13,942 bases of DNA from Oribacterium parvum (lineage in GTDB: Bacteria; Bacillota; Clostridia; Lachnospirales; Lachnospiraceae). Shown in pieces: positions 7,406 through 13,504 of this stretch (positions are counted from its first letter, which is position 1; each line of letters opens with the position of its first letter). Location: positions 1-13,942 of the forward strand of contig CALIEL010000309.1 of assembly GCA_938022235.1 (NCBI GenBank), in the 5' to 3' direction. The notes beneath the pieces are model-generated. The model did not search any database and was not told where the DNA came from. It saw nothing but the letters and a program-made list of their open reading frames with translations. Made by a program: the position numbers and the translations under genes.

Positions 7406-7610
7406 AAAAAAAGTTTTAAAAATCAAAATAATTTTCTAATCAATATAGGCCTGAAACGAGGCACGCTCTCGCTAGCTTCGCCACGAAGCGGATACTAAGC
7501 AAAAAACTGCGTTTCTCTTGTTTTTCGCAAGTACCGTCGGGCTCAGACTGCCTCGTATTCAGACCTATATTGCCGAAAATTTCTATTTTTGATTTTTAAA
7601 ACCCTTTTTT
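7406..7610. repeat. About 205-bp imperfect palindromic element (REP/MITE-like)
   Basis: Most of the gap between the flavodiiron gene and the lipoprotein gene is one large inverted repeat. The inner arms (7441-7463 and 7549-7572) match over 23-24 bases with one substitution and one indel: CAATATAGG, CTGAA, ACGAGGCA. Outer AT-rich arms (7406-7436 and 7574-7610) share TTTTAAAAATCAAAA and end in A/T runs, so each strand would end its hairpin with a U-tract. The 85-base centre has two smaller hairpins: GCTTCG-CCA-CGAAGC (7475-7489) and GCAAAAAAC/GTTTTTCGC (7499-7507, 7520-7528, one mismatch). No ORF of note and no transposase are present. It could end transcription in both directions, and looks like a non-autonomous repeat of a dispersed family. 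Copy number cannot be known from one window. Confidence 0.75.
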
Positions 7611-7698
7611 CCGCGTTAAAGCTTAATGAATACACTCCGGAAACAGATGATATATCCGGCTTTTCCGATTCATCAGAAAACTCGGTATTGTGCAAGTT
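7611..7698. other. Unassigned spacer between flavodiiron gene and palindromic element
   Basis: These 88 bases follow the flavodiiron protein stop codon. I see no separate gene, promoter or clean terminator. TTTTC.GAT arms around 7660-7680 can pair with one mismatch but have only a two-base loop and no T-run. The flavodiiron frame stays open for about 50 codons past its stop, with no start codon signals, so I do not call a gene. Confidence 0.4.
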
Positions 7699-8910
7699 TT
7701 ATTCTTTTCCTAATACGGAATCAGCTACCTCATCAGCCAATTTCTCTAAAGCGCTGCGATCCACGGATGCGGACTTTACAGTAAGAATGTCGCCGATATA
7801 GCTCATATTTTTCATCTCATCAAAGGCTTTCTTCATCAGCTTACCGCTTTGAGGAGCCCAGCTTCCATTTTCCAAAATAGCAATCTTTCGATTCTGCACA
7901 TTCAGATTCTTCATGTCGGTAATGAGATTTTCCATCTTTGGAAATAGGTTATTGTTATAGGTTGTTCCCGCAAATACCAGATGACTGGCACGGAAACATT
8001 CTGCAATGCAATAGGATACATCCGTCTTGGATACATCGTAGGCTTTGATGTTCTTAACTCCACGAATACCAAGCTCTAATGCAAAATGGTCTACGACGGT
8101 TTCTGTATTGCCATAAACGGAATTATACAGAATCACAACGGCCTTCTCTTCCGGAAGATAACGGGACCATTTGTCATATTTGTCAATGATAAAAGAAAGG
8201 TCTTCCGTCCAAATCGGTCCATGTAAAGGACAAAGCATCTCTACTTCCAGACTTAAGGCCTTTTTTAAAGCCGCCTGGGTTTGAGGGCCGTACTTTCCAA
8301 CAATATTGGAATAATAACGTCTGGCATCATCCAGAAAATCCTTATCCTTGTATCTTTGCTCGTGGGCAAGGATATTGCCGTTGTTGCAACCGAAAACGCC
8401 AAAGGCATCCGCAGAGAATAAGGTCTTGTCCGTCATATCATAGGTAAACATAACCTCAGGCCAGTGTACCATAGGTGCAAAGACAAACTTAAGGGTATGT
8501 CTTCCTACAGAAAACTCATCGCCTTCCTTCACTTCCACCTTTCTGTCTGCAGGAATCGTCATCTGATAAAACTGATCCAGCATCTGAAAAGTTTTAGCAT
8601 TGGAAATAATGGAAAGCTTTGGATATTTTTCGTACAAGTCCTGAATGCTCCCGCAATGGTCCGGCTCCATATGATTAATTACCAGATAATCCAAGGTCTT
8701 TCCCGCAAGGGCAAACTCTATATTCTCAATAAAATGGCGAGAAACGGTTTGGTCGCAGGTATCCAACAAAACGGTCTTTTCATCCAGTAAAAGATAGGAA
8801 TTATAGCTTACACCTCTGTCCAAAGGAAACAAATTCTCAAACAGGTGCAGTCTTCTATCTTCTACTCCAACATATACTAAATCATCTCTAAGTTTTCTGC
8901 ATGAATACAT
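7699..8910 (-). CDS. Flavodiiron protein (FprA-type A-type flavoprotein)
   Basis: Flavodiiron proteins reduce O2 to water, and in some cases NO, in the cytoplasm of anaerobes with electrons from rubredoxin. The 403-residue length fits the simple two-domain class. The N-terminal metallo-beta-lactamase-like domain (about 1-250) keeps all six iron ligands in the family pattern: H80-x-E82-x-D84-H85, H149, D168 and H230. The C-terminal flavodoxin domain (about 255-400) has the FMN phosphate-binding loop YNSVYGNTE (262-270) and a later GSWAPQSGK segment. The rubredoxin gene ends three bases upstream and supplies the GAGGAG ribosome binding site for this ATG, so the two are co-transcribed and probably act as electron donor and terminal reductase. 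Whether O2 or NO is preferred cannot be read from the sequence. Confidence 0.95.
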   Translation of the reverse strand: MYSCRKLRDDLVYVGVEDRRLHLFENLFPLDRGVSYNSYLLLDEKTVLLDTCDQTVSRHFIENIEFALAGKTLDYLVINHMEPDHCGSIQDLYEKYPKLSIISNAKTFQMLDQFYQMTIPADRKVEVKEGDEFSVGRHTLKFVFAPMVHWPEVMFTYDMTDKTLFSADAFGVFGCNNGNILAHEQRYKDKDFLDDARRYYSNIVGKYGPQTQAALKKALSLEVEMLCPLHGPIWTEDLSFIIDKYDKWSRYLPEEKAVVILYNSVYGNTETVVDHFALELGIRGVKNIKAYDVSKTDVSYCIAECFRASHLVFAGTTYNNNLFPKMENLITDMKNLNVQNRKIAILENGSWAPQSGKLMKKAFDEMKNMSYIGDILTVKSASVDRSALEKLADEVADSVLGKE

Positions 8911-8913
8911 CTT

Positions 8914-9078
8914 TTACTCCTCTGATGGCTCGAACTGATCCTTTCCTACACCGCATAAGGGGCAAAGAAAATCTTCAGGAACATCTTCCCAAGCTGTTCC
9001 CGCTGCAACATTTGCACTTTCCTCTCCTACTTCAGGATCATAGATATAACCACATACTGTACATACATATTTCTTCAT
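8914..9078 (-). CDS. Rubredoxin
   Basis: This 54-residue electron carrier binds one iron through four cysteines: C6-x-x-C9-G-Y and C39-P-L-C42-G, the classic rubredoxin spacing. The acidic C-terminus and the aromatic core (Y4, Y11, Y13, W30, F37) also fit. The frame is open further upstream, but the ATG at 9076-9078 is preferred because AAGGAG lies at a good distance and the protein then begins MKKYVCTVCGY, as rubredoxins do. It is first in a two-gene operon with the flavodiiron protein, to which it most likely donates electrons. Confidence 0.97.
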   Translation of the reverse strand: MKKYVCTVCGYIYDPEVGEESANVAAGTAWEDVPEDFLCPLCGVGKDQFEPSEE

Positions 9079-9131
9079 GATATTCTCTCCTTTTTCTTTA
9101 AACTTAAGTGTTAAGCTTACGCTCGAAGGGT

Positions 9132-9160
9132 AGTTTATCATTAGATTGTGCACAAGTCTA
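9132..9160 (-). promoter_or_regulatory. Promoter of rubredoxin-flavodiiron operon with a palindrome in its spacer
   Basis: On the minus strand TAGACT (9155-9160) is 17 bases before TAAACT (9132-9137), with an extended TG motif before the -10. The spacer, with its last base in the -35 box, holds TTGTGCACAA (9146-9155), a perfect 10-bp palindrome, placed where a repressor would act. Its half TTGTG resembles the Rex half-site, but the Rex operator has a longer centre, so the regulator is unknown. Confidence 0.5.
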
Positions 9161-9180
9161 GTAATTTTAGGAATTATTTT

Positions 9181-9198
9181 TGTTTTTCCCTAAAAACA
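9181..9198. repeat. Short hairpin upstream of the rubredoxin promoter
   Basis: TGTTTTT and AAAAACA form a perfect 7-bp inverted repeat with a CCCT loop, about 20 bases upstream of the -35 box. On the minus strand it is followed by A-rich rather than T-rich sequence. It may be an extra terminator on the plus strand, an upstream regulatory site, or chance in AT-rich DNA. Confidence 0.3.
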
Positions 9199-9275
9199 GA
9201 AAAGAGAGCTCTAACCATTCTACTATTTCTATACGAAAGTACCATAAATTCAGTTGTTACATAACTGTAAGCCAT

Positions 9276-9303
9276 AAGAAAAGGAGCTTCTTATGAAGCT
9301 CCC
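9276..9303 (-). terminator. Rho-independent terminator after rpmF
   Basis: Read on the minus strand, GGAGCTTC, an ATAA loop and GAAGCTCC form a perfect 8-bp stem, followed by TTTTCTT. It lies nine bases past the rpmF stop codon and separates rpmF from the rubredoxin operon. Confidence 0.9.
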
Positions 9304-9311
9304 TTTAATTC

Positions 9312-9494
9312 TTAGTCCTCTACAGTAATAATCTCGCGCTTATTATAAGAACCACAAGCCTTACAAACTCTGTGAGGCATAACCAATGCACCACACTTAG
9401 AGCACTTTACAAGGTTTGTTGCACCCATCTTCCAATTTGCTCTTCTGCTATCTCTGCGGGCTTTGGATGATTTATTCTTTGGACAAATAGACAT
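9312..9494 (-). CDS. rpmF: 50S ribosomal protein L32
   Basis: This 60-residue basic protein is a component of the large ribosomal subunit. It starts MSICPKNKSSKARRDSRRAN and carries a zinc-ribbon with two CxxC pairs (C31-x-x-C34 and C44-x-x-C47), so it is the zinc-binding form of L32. A GGAGGTG ribosome binding site lies before the ATG. In many Firmicutes rpmF follows a yceD/DUF177 gene; here the upstream neighbour is ackA, 144 nt away, and rpmF seems to have its own promoter and terminator. Confidence 0.97.
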   Translation of the reverse strand: MSICPKNKSSKARRDSRRANWKMGATNLVKCSKCGALVMPHRVCKACGSYNKREIITVED

Positions 9495-9513
9495 ATTTAC
9501 ACCTCCTGTCTTA

Positions 9514-9530
9514 ACCGAGTTTGAATCGGT
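9514..9530 (-). promoter_or_regulatory. Small hairpin just before the rpmF ribosome binding site
   Basis: ACCGA (9514-9518) and TCGGT (9526-9530) are inverted copies around a seven-base loop, about ten bases upstream of the GGAGG. In the mRNA this could shield or position the ribosome binding site. A role in feedback control of L32 is speculation. Confidence 0.25.
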
Positions 9531-9572
9531 GAATTTGGGCTATGCTTTACATTAGAAAAACACACTCGTGTA

Positions 9573-9601
9573 AAGATACACTAGTTTTCAGTAAAATGCA
9601 A
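9573..9601 (-). promoter_or_regulatory. Probable rpmF promoter
   Basis: On the minus strand TTGCAT (9596-9601) and TATCTT (9573-9578) are 17 bases apart. The -10 matches four of six and the -35 three of six. A 7-bp inverted repeat (CTTTACA 9545-9551, TGTAAAG 9569-9575) starts at the -10 and runs into the leader. Moderate support only. Confidence 0.4.
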
Positions 9602-9638
9602 GCAAAATCTAAAGGAAAGCGAAAAAATTATGCCTAAT

Positions 9639-10835
9639 TTAAGCTTCAATCAAACGCTTTGTATCTCTTGCGATAGCCAACTCTTCATTGGTAGGAATCA
9701 AGAAAATCTTAACCTTGGAATCATCAGTGGAAATTAAACGCTCTTTTCCGCGAACATTGTTTCTTTCCGGATCAATCTTAGCACCAAGATAAGAGAAATA
9801 CTCATCAATAACAATCTGTCTTGTTACCTTATCATTCTCTCCCACACCTGCTGTAAAGGAAATGGCATCCACACCGTTCATAGCCGCCACATAAGAACCG
9901 ATATACTTGGCAACTCTGTAACGAAATGCATCAAGAGCCACTTTTGCCATATGATTTCCTTCTTCAGCGGCATTCTCAATGTCACGGAAATCGGAAGAAA
10001 TACCGGTCATTCCCAATACACCGGACTTCTTATTCAAAATATTTAAAACTTCATCAACAGTTTTATTCTCGTGGTTGGCAATAAACTGGATTACTCCTCC
10101 ATCGATATCTCCGGAACGGGTACCCATAATCAGACCTTCCAACGGGGTAAGTCCCATGGAAGTATCTACAGCCTTTCCGCCGATAGATGCGGAGATGGAA
10201 GCACCGTTACCTAAATGACATACGATAACCTTTGCTTTCTCCGGATCCAAACCGCCGAAACGAATGGTTTCCTGAGAAACGTAGGCATGGCTGGTTCCAT
10301 GGAAGCCGTAGCGACGGATAGCGTACTTATCATAGTACTCTTTAGGAATTGCATAGAAATATGCCTTTTCCGGCAGAGTCATACCGAAGGTGGTATCAAA
10401 AACAGCTACATTCTTCTTACCGGGAACAACCTTTTCGCAAGCCTCAATTCCCATTAAGTTTGCCGGGTTATGTAAGGGTCCTAAGTCGAAGCACTCCCGA
10501 ATAACCTTCTTTACTTCATCATTGACAATAATACTTTCCGTGAAACGATTGGAGCCGTGCAGTACACGATGTCCGATGGCACCGATTTCATCAACGGACT
10601 TAACCACACCATAGTCTCCGGTCAGTGCATCAAATACCAGCTTTACTGCTACAGAATGATCCGGAAGATCTGTTTCTACCACATAATCTTCTTTTCCGGG
10701 AACCTCATGCTTTAATCTGGAACCGGGAATACCGATTCTTTCGCAAAGTCCCTTGGCCATTACGGTCTCCCCTTCCATATCAATCAGCTGATACTTCAAA
10801 GAAGAGGATCCACAGTTAATTACTAAAATTTTCAT
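9639..10835 (-). CDS. ackA: Acetate kinase
   Basis: Acetate kinase converts acetyl phosphate and ADP to acetate and ATP, the substrate-level phosphorylation step of many fermenters. The 398 residues match the family length. Known active-site positions are present: N7 in VINCGSSSLKY, R90 in IGHRVLHG, D147 in VFDTTFG, H179 in RRYGFHGTSH, H207 in CHLGNGASIS, R240 in MGTRSGD and E384/E385 near the C-terminus. ATG 10835 was chosen because GGGAGG precedes it at good spacing and the family starts MKILVINCGSSS; an upstream in-frame start would add only four residues without a site. The gene follows pta by 15 nt and forms the standard pta-ackA operon. No separate terminator is evident before the rpmF promoter region. 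Confidence 0.98.
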   Translation of the reverse strand: MKILVINCGSSSLKYQLIDMEGETVMAKGLCERIGIPGSRLKHEVPGKEDYVVETDLPDHSVAVKLVFDALTGDYGVVKSVDEIGAIGHRVLHGSNRFTESIIVNDEVKKVIRECFDLGPLHNPANLMGIEACEKVVPGKKNVAVFDTTFGMTLPEKAYFYAIPKEYYDKYAIRRYGFHGTSHAYVSQETIRFGGLDPEKAKVIVCHLGNGASISASIGGKAVDTSMGLTPLEGLIMGTRSGDIDGGVIQFIANHENKTVDEVLNILNKKSGVLGMTGISSDFRDIENAAEEGNHMAKVALDAFRYRVAKYIGSYVAAMNGVDAISFTAGVGENDKVTRQIVIDEYFSYLGAKIDPERNNVRGKERLISTDDSKVKIFLIPTNEELAIARDTKRLIEA

Positions 10836-10850
10836 AGTTCCTCCCAATGA

Positions 10851-11861
10851 TTAGTTATTATCGTAAAGTTGGCACTGCACTGCAGTAATCGCAACAACAC
10901 CTACAATATCGGCAACATTGCAGCCACGGGATAAGTCATTAACCGGTCTGGCAATTCCCTGGGTCATAGGTCCATAGGCTTCAGCCTTTGCCAATCTCTG
11001 TACAAGCTTATAGCCGATGTTTCCTGCATCCAAATTCGGGAAAATCAAAGTATTGGCATGACCTGCCACCTTGGATCCAGGAGCTTTTAAGCTGGCTACA
11101 GACTCCACTAAAGCTGCATCCAACTGTAATTCTCCGTCTACCAAAAGATTCGGATTATTCTCCTTCACAATCTTGGTAGCATCCTGTACCTTGGTAACAT
11201 CCGCATGCTTTGCAGATCCCATAGTGGAATAAGACAGCATAGCTACCTTAGGCTCTGCCCCTACCAAGAAACGGAAGGATTCTGCGGAAGACTCTGCAAT
11301 AGCTGCCAGCTCTTCAGGAGTCGGGTTTTGATTTAAACCGCAATCAGAGAAGACAAAGGTTCCCTTCTCTCCGTATTCACAATCAGGAACAACCATAACA
11401 AAGAAGGCGGAAACAAGCTTTGTGCCCGGCTTGGTCTTTAAAATCTGAAGAGACGGACGGAGGGTATCCGCGGTAGAGTGGTTCGCTCCGGAAACTAAAC
11501 CGTCAGCCTCTCCCTTCTTCACCATCATCACACCAAAATAGGTGTTGCTTTCTGTCAGAAGCTTTCTTGCCTCTTCTTCAGTCATTCCCTTTGACTTTCT
11601 AAGCTCTACCAGAGTGGAAACATAATCCTCCAACTTGGCATAGGTCTTCGGGTTCACAATTTCAATGCCGGAAAGGTCTACTCCCCAGGCCTTGGCATCC
11701 TTCTCCACCTGCTCCTTCTCTCCAAGAAGAATCAGACGAGCAAATCCCTCTTTCTGAATCTGTTCTGCCGCCTGAAGAACTCTCTTGTCCTCAGATTCCG
11801 GTAATACAATGGTCTTCTGCTTTGCCTTTGCTTTTGCTTTTACATCCTCAATAAATGACAT
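10851..11861 (-). CDS. pta: Phosphate acetyltransferase
   Basis: Pta converts acetyl-CoA and phosphate to acetyl phosphate and CoA, feeding AckA. The 336-residue product is the short, catalytic-domain-only form common in Firmicutes. Family motifs include TIVLPESEDKRVLQAA (near 18-33), GEADGLVSGANHSTADTLRP, NQNPTPEELAAIA and, near the end, FPNLDAGNIGYKL and YGPMTQGIARPVNDLSRG. The N-terminus has a Lys/Ala repeat (VKAKAKAKQK). An upstream in-frame ATG (MSEKGEN...) lacks a ribosome binding site, while ATG 11861 has AAGGAG at good distance. It has its own promoter (11902-11930) within a dyad and leads the pta-ackA operon. Confidence 0.97.
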   Translation of the reverse strand: MSFIEDVKAKAKAKQKTIVLPESEDKRVLQAAEQIQKEGFARLILLGEKEQVEKDAKAWGVDLSGIEIVNPKTYAKLEDYVSTLVELRKSKGMTEEEARKLLTESNTYFGVMMVKKGEADGLVSGANHSTADTLRPSLQILKTKPGTKLVSAFFVMVVPDCEYGEKGTFVFSDCGLNQNPTPEELAAIAESSAESFRFLVGAEPKVAMLSYSTMGSAKHADVTKVQDATKIVKENNPNLLVDGELQLDAALVESVASLKAPGSKVAGHANTLIFPNLDAGNIGYKLVQRLAKAEAYGPMTQGIARPVNDLSRGCNVADIVGVVAITAVQCQLYDNN

Positions 11862-11889
11862 ATTCTCTCCTTTTTCTGACATGATAAAA

Positions 11890-11919
11890 CTCTTCCTTGC
11901 CATTATAGCAAAGGAAGAG
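11890..11919. promoter_or_regulatory. Dyad flanking the pta -10 box (operator candidate)
   Basis: CTCTTCCTTGC (11890-11900) and GCAAAGGAAGAG (11908-11919) are inverted copies over 11 bases, with a single extra base in one arm, around the -10 TATAAT. One arm lies upstream of the expected transcription start near 11895, so it cannot act as a full RNA hairpin from this promoter. A DNA-binding regulator dimer is the natural reading. I cannot name the regulator. Confidence 0.5.
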
Positions 11920-11930
11920 AGAGGAAAAAA
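11902..11930 (-). promoter_or_regulatory. pta-ackA promoter
   Basis: On the minus strand a perfect TATAAT (11902-11907) is preceded by TGC, an extended -10. Seventeen bases upstream the -35 position holds TTTTTT (11925-11930), a poor match that is also the T-run of the preceding terminator. The extended -10 would compensate. The leader to the ATG at 11861 is about 33 nt. Confidence 0.65.
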
Positions 11931-11989
11931 GGGAAGTTCTAAAGAACATTGCATATTTTTGTATACTATATTCAATATCCTTCCCTTTT
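11925..11989 (-). terminator. Long imperfect hairpin ending the darA operon
   Basis: On the minus strand AAAAGGGAAG (11980-11989) pairs perfectly with CTTCCCTTTT (11927-11936). An inner stem ATTGAATAT/ATATGCAAT (one mismatch) fills part of the loop, and the T-run at 11925-11930 follows. It begins about 13 bases after the darA stop. The unusual loop length lowers confidence, but nothing else could stop readthrough into pta. Confidence 0.5.
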
Positions 11990-12002
11990 AATTAAACATA
12001 TT

Positions 12003-12335
12003 TTAGTATTTTTCAAAACGCTCCAAAGGTACAACCATAATGGTTGCTCCGCCAATCTCCACATTCATGGGCATGGTAGTGTAATTCATCAGACTGGAAC
12101 CGGAAACATAGGGCATGTTAACAGTGATTTCCTGACGACTTCCACTTTGCTGTTTTATGATATCAATACACTGCTCCAGCTGTTCGTCCTGAAGGGCAAT
12201 CATCAAAGTAGTACTCCCCTTTCTTAAAAAGCCACCTGTCGTAGACAGTCTGGTTACCGTAAAGCCTTCCTGCATTAAAGCGGAAGTTACATCATCTTCA
12301 TTATCATTCCGTATTATGGCATAAACCAGCTTCAT
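12003..12335 (-). CDS. darA: Cyclic-di-AMP receptor, PII-like (DarA/PstA/YaaQ family)
   Basis: The 110-residue protein matches the PII-like c-di-AMP receptor family (YaaQ, also called PstA or DarA) over its full length. The family trimer binds c-di-AMP in the cytoplasm; its downstream targets are not well known. Visible family signatures are MKLVYAIIRNDNEDDV at the start, VTRLSTTGGFLRKGSTTL (27-44) carrying the TTGGF motif near the ligand pocket, and NMPYVSG in the later loop. A GGAGG site precedes ATG 12335. It sits 30 nt after tmcAL and most likely closes that operon, since a hairpin follows. Confidence 0.92.
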   Translation of the reverse strand: MKLVYAIIRNDNEDDVTSALMQEGFTVTRLSTTGGFLRKGSTTLMIALQDEQLEQCIDIIKQQSGSRQEITVNMPYVSGSSLMNYTTMPMNVEIGGATIMVVPLERFEKY

Positions 12336-12365
12336 TCTTACTACCTCCTTATTATCACTATACTA

Positions 12366-13502
12366 TCACAATTTTATGAACTTTTCACGTCGTTCTTCTC
12401 TTCCCGTCAGGTAGATTTCCTGAAATAATTGTCCCGCAAATAAATCCCACTTCATCAGCCTTAATTCCTCCCATTCCGGATGCTCCTTCAGAGCATTCCC
12501 CAAACGAAAAATGCTGTTGGAAGGAAGATGGGACAGCAAATCTCTCCCTAAACTGCTTGCGGCCAAAATTCTGTAATAGGGAGAGCGCTTTTCCAATTCT
12601 TCCCTTGCTTCCTCTTCTTTTATATCCAAAAGAATATGCAGTAGAGACCTGCTGACTCTGCTATAGGTATAGTTTTTTCCTTTAAGATATTGAATCCACC
12701 GGGTAAGAGGAAGCTTTTCCGCAAAAGAAGCTTCTATTCGATTTGCCAAATCCGGAGATACATCCCAAAAGGAGTCCAAAGCAATCTTGTCTCTTTTTAA
12801 TGCCATAAGACGATAGCGAAGAAATGGGTAGAGCTTTTCCGCTTCCGTATAACAACGGTGATCGCATTCCTTTCCACAGCTTTCCCGAATATCCTTCCGG
12901 ATACTGTGAGCAGAGCTAAGGTGAAGATTTCTCGGGATAATCCCTACGTCCAGGGAAGAATGCAGTTTCTCTAAAGCCATTAAGTAGGAAATCCCCAAAC
13001 CGTCATTGGCCAAAATTTTTCCCGGAAAAAAAGCTTCCAAAGCCATTTCTCTTGCCTTGGGATAAGAATTTCCCGTTGCCATAAATTCCTTTAATTTCTT
13101 TTGATATTTCTCTTCCTGCCCCTCTTTCTCCCGAAGAAAAAATCCGGCAAGCATTCTAAGCCTGTTTAAATCATAGGACTCCGAGCCGAAAACCAATATA
13201 TCCACAAAGGAAAGCTCTTCCAAAATCTTGATGGCTCCGTAAGCAAAATATTCGCTGGATGCCAGGGAATAAAGAACCGGCAGTTGGATAACAAGGTCTA
13301 TTCCCTTGTTTACCGCCTTTTCCGCCCTTTCGAATTTTGAAAAAAAAGCGGGTTCTCCCCTTTGAACAAAGTCCCCCGACATTACCGTTACGATATACTC
13401 CGCCTGAAAATCCTGCCGAATTCCCCGAAGTAAATACTCATGTCCCTGATGAAAGGGGTTAAATTCACTGACTACGCCGGCTACCTTTTTCCCATTGATC
13501 AT
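12366..13502 (-). CDS. tmcAL: tRNA(Met) cytidine acetate ligase (TmcAL, formerly YlbM)
   Basis: TmcAL acetylates cytidine 34 of elongator tRNA-Met using acetate and ATP, forming ac4C, which secures decoding of AUG. The 378-residue length fits the family. The N-terminus (GVVSEFNPFHQGHEYLL) holds the nucleotidyltransferase HxGH motif at H18-x-G-H21. TVMSGDFVQRGEPAFFSKFERA follows as the typical second motif, and ANDGLGISYL and SSAHSIRKDI match the conserved Asn and Arg regions that bind ATP. ATG 13502 was chosen over a TTG at 13520 because it matches family starts and follows the upstream stop by two bases; the ribosome binding site (GGAGTGG) lies in the end of the upstream gene. The substrate, acetate, is the product of ackA two genes away, although the two operons are separate. 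Confidence 0.93.
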   Translation of the reverse strand: MINGKKVAGVVSEFNPFHQGHEYLLRGIRQDFQAEYIVTVMSGDFVQRGEPAFFSKFERAEKAVNKGIDLVIQLPVLYSLASSEYFAYGAIKILEELSFVDILVFGSESYDLNRLRMLAGFFLREKEGQEEKYQKKLKEFMATGNSYPKAREMALEAFFPGKILANDGLGISYLMALEKLHSSLDVGIIPRNLHLSSAHSIRKDIRESCGKECDHRCYTEAEKLYPFLRYRLMALKRDKIALDSFWDVSPDLANRIEASFAEKLPLTRWIQYLKGKNYTYSRVSRSLLHILLDIKEEEAREELEKRSPYYRILAASSLGRDLLSHLPSNSIFRLGNALKEHPEWEELRLMKWDLFAGQLFQEIYLTGREERREKFIKL

Positions 13503-13504
13503 GA

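Noticed and set aside
7400..7620. TTAAA on both sides of the palindrome as a target-site duplication
   Set aside because: Five AT-rich bases in AT-rich flanks are likely by chance, and the element borders are not sharp.
7569..7701. Reading frame continuing for about 50 codons past the flavodiiron stop codon
   Set aside because: The flavodiiron protein already has family length, there is no start codon with a ribosome binding site, and the frame runs into the palindromic element.
9146..9155. TTGTGCACAA as a Rex operator
   Set aside because: Rex sites need about eight bases between the TTGTG and CACAA halves; here they are directly joined.
11936..11947. GTTCTAAAGAAC palindrome as a LexA or stress operator
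   Set aside because: The Gram-positive LexA box has GAAC before GTTC, not the reverse, and this sequence is explained as part of the terminator loop region.
11862..11975. Longer pta start (in-frame codons up to 11975)
   Set aside because: The extension would cover the proposed promoter and lacks a ribosome binding site; family proteins start close to MSFIEDVKAKA.
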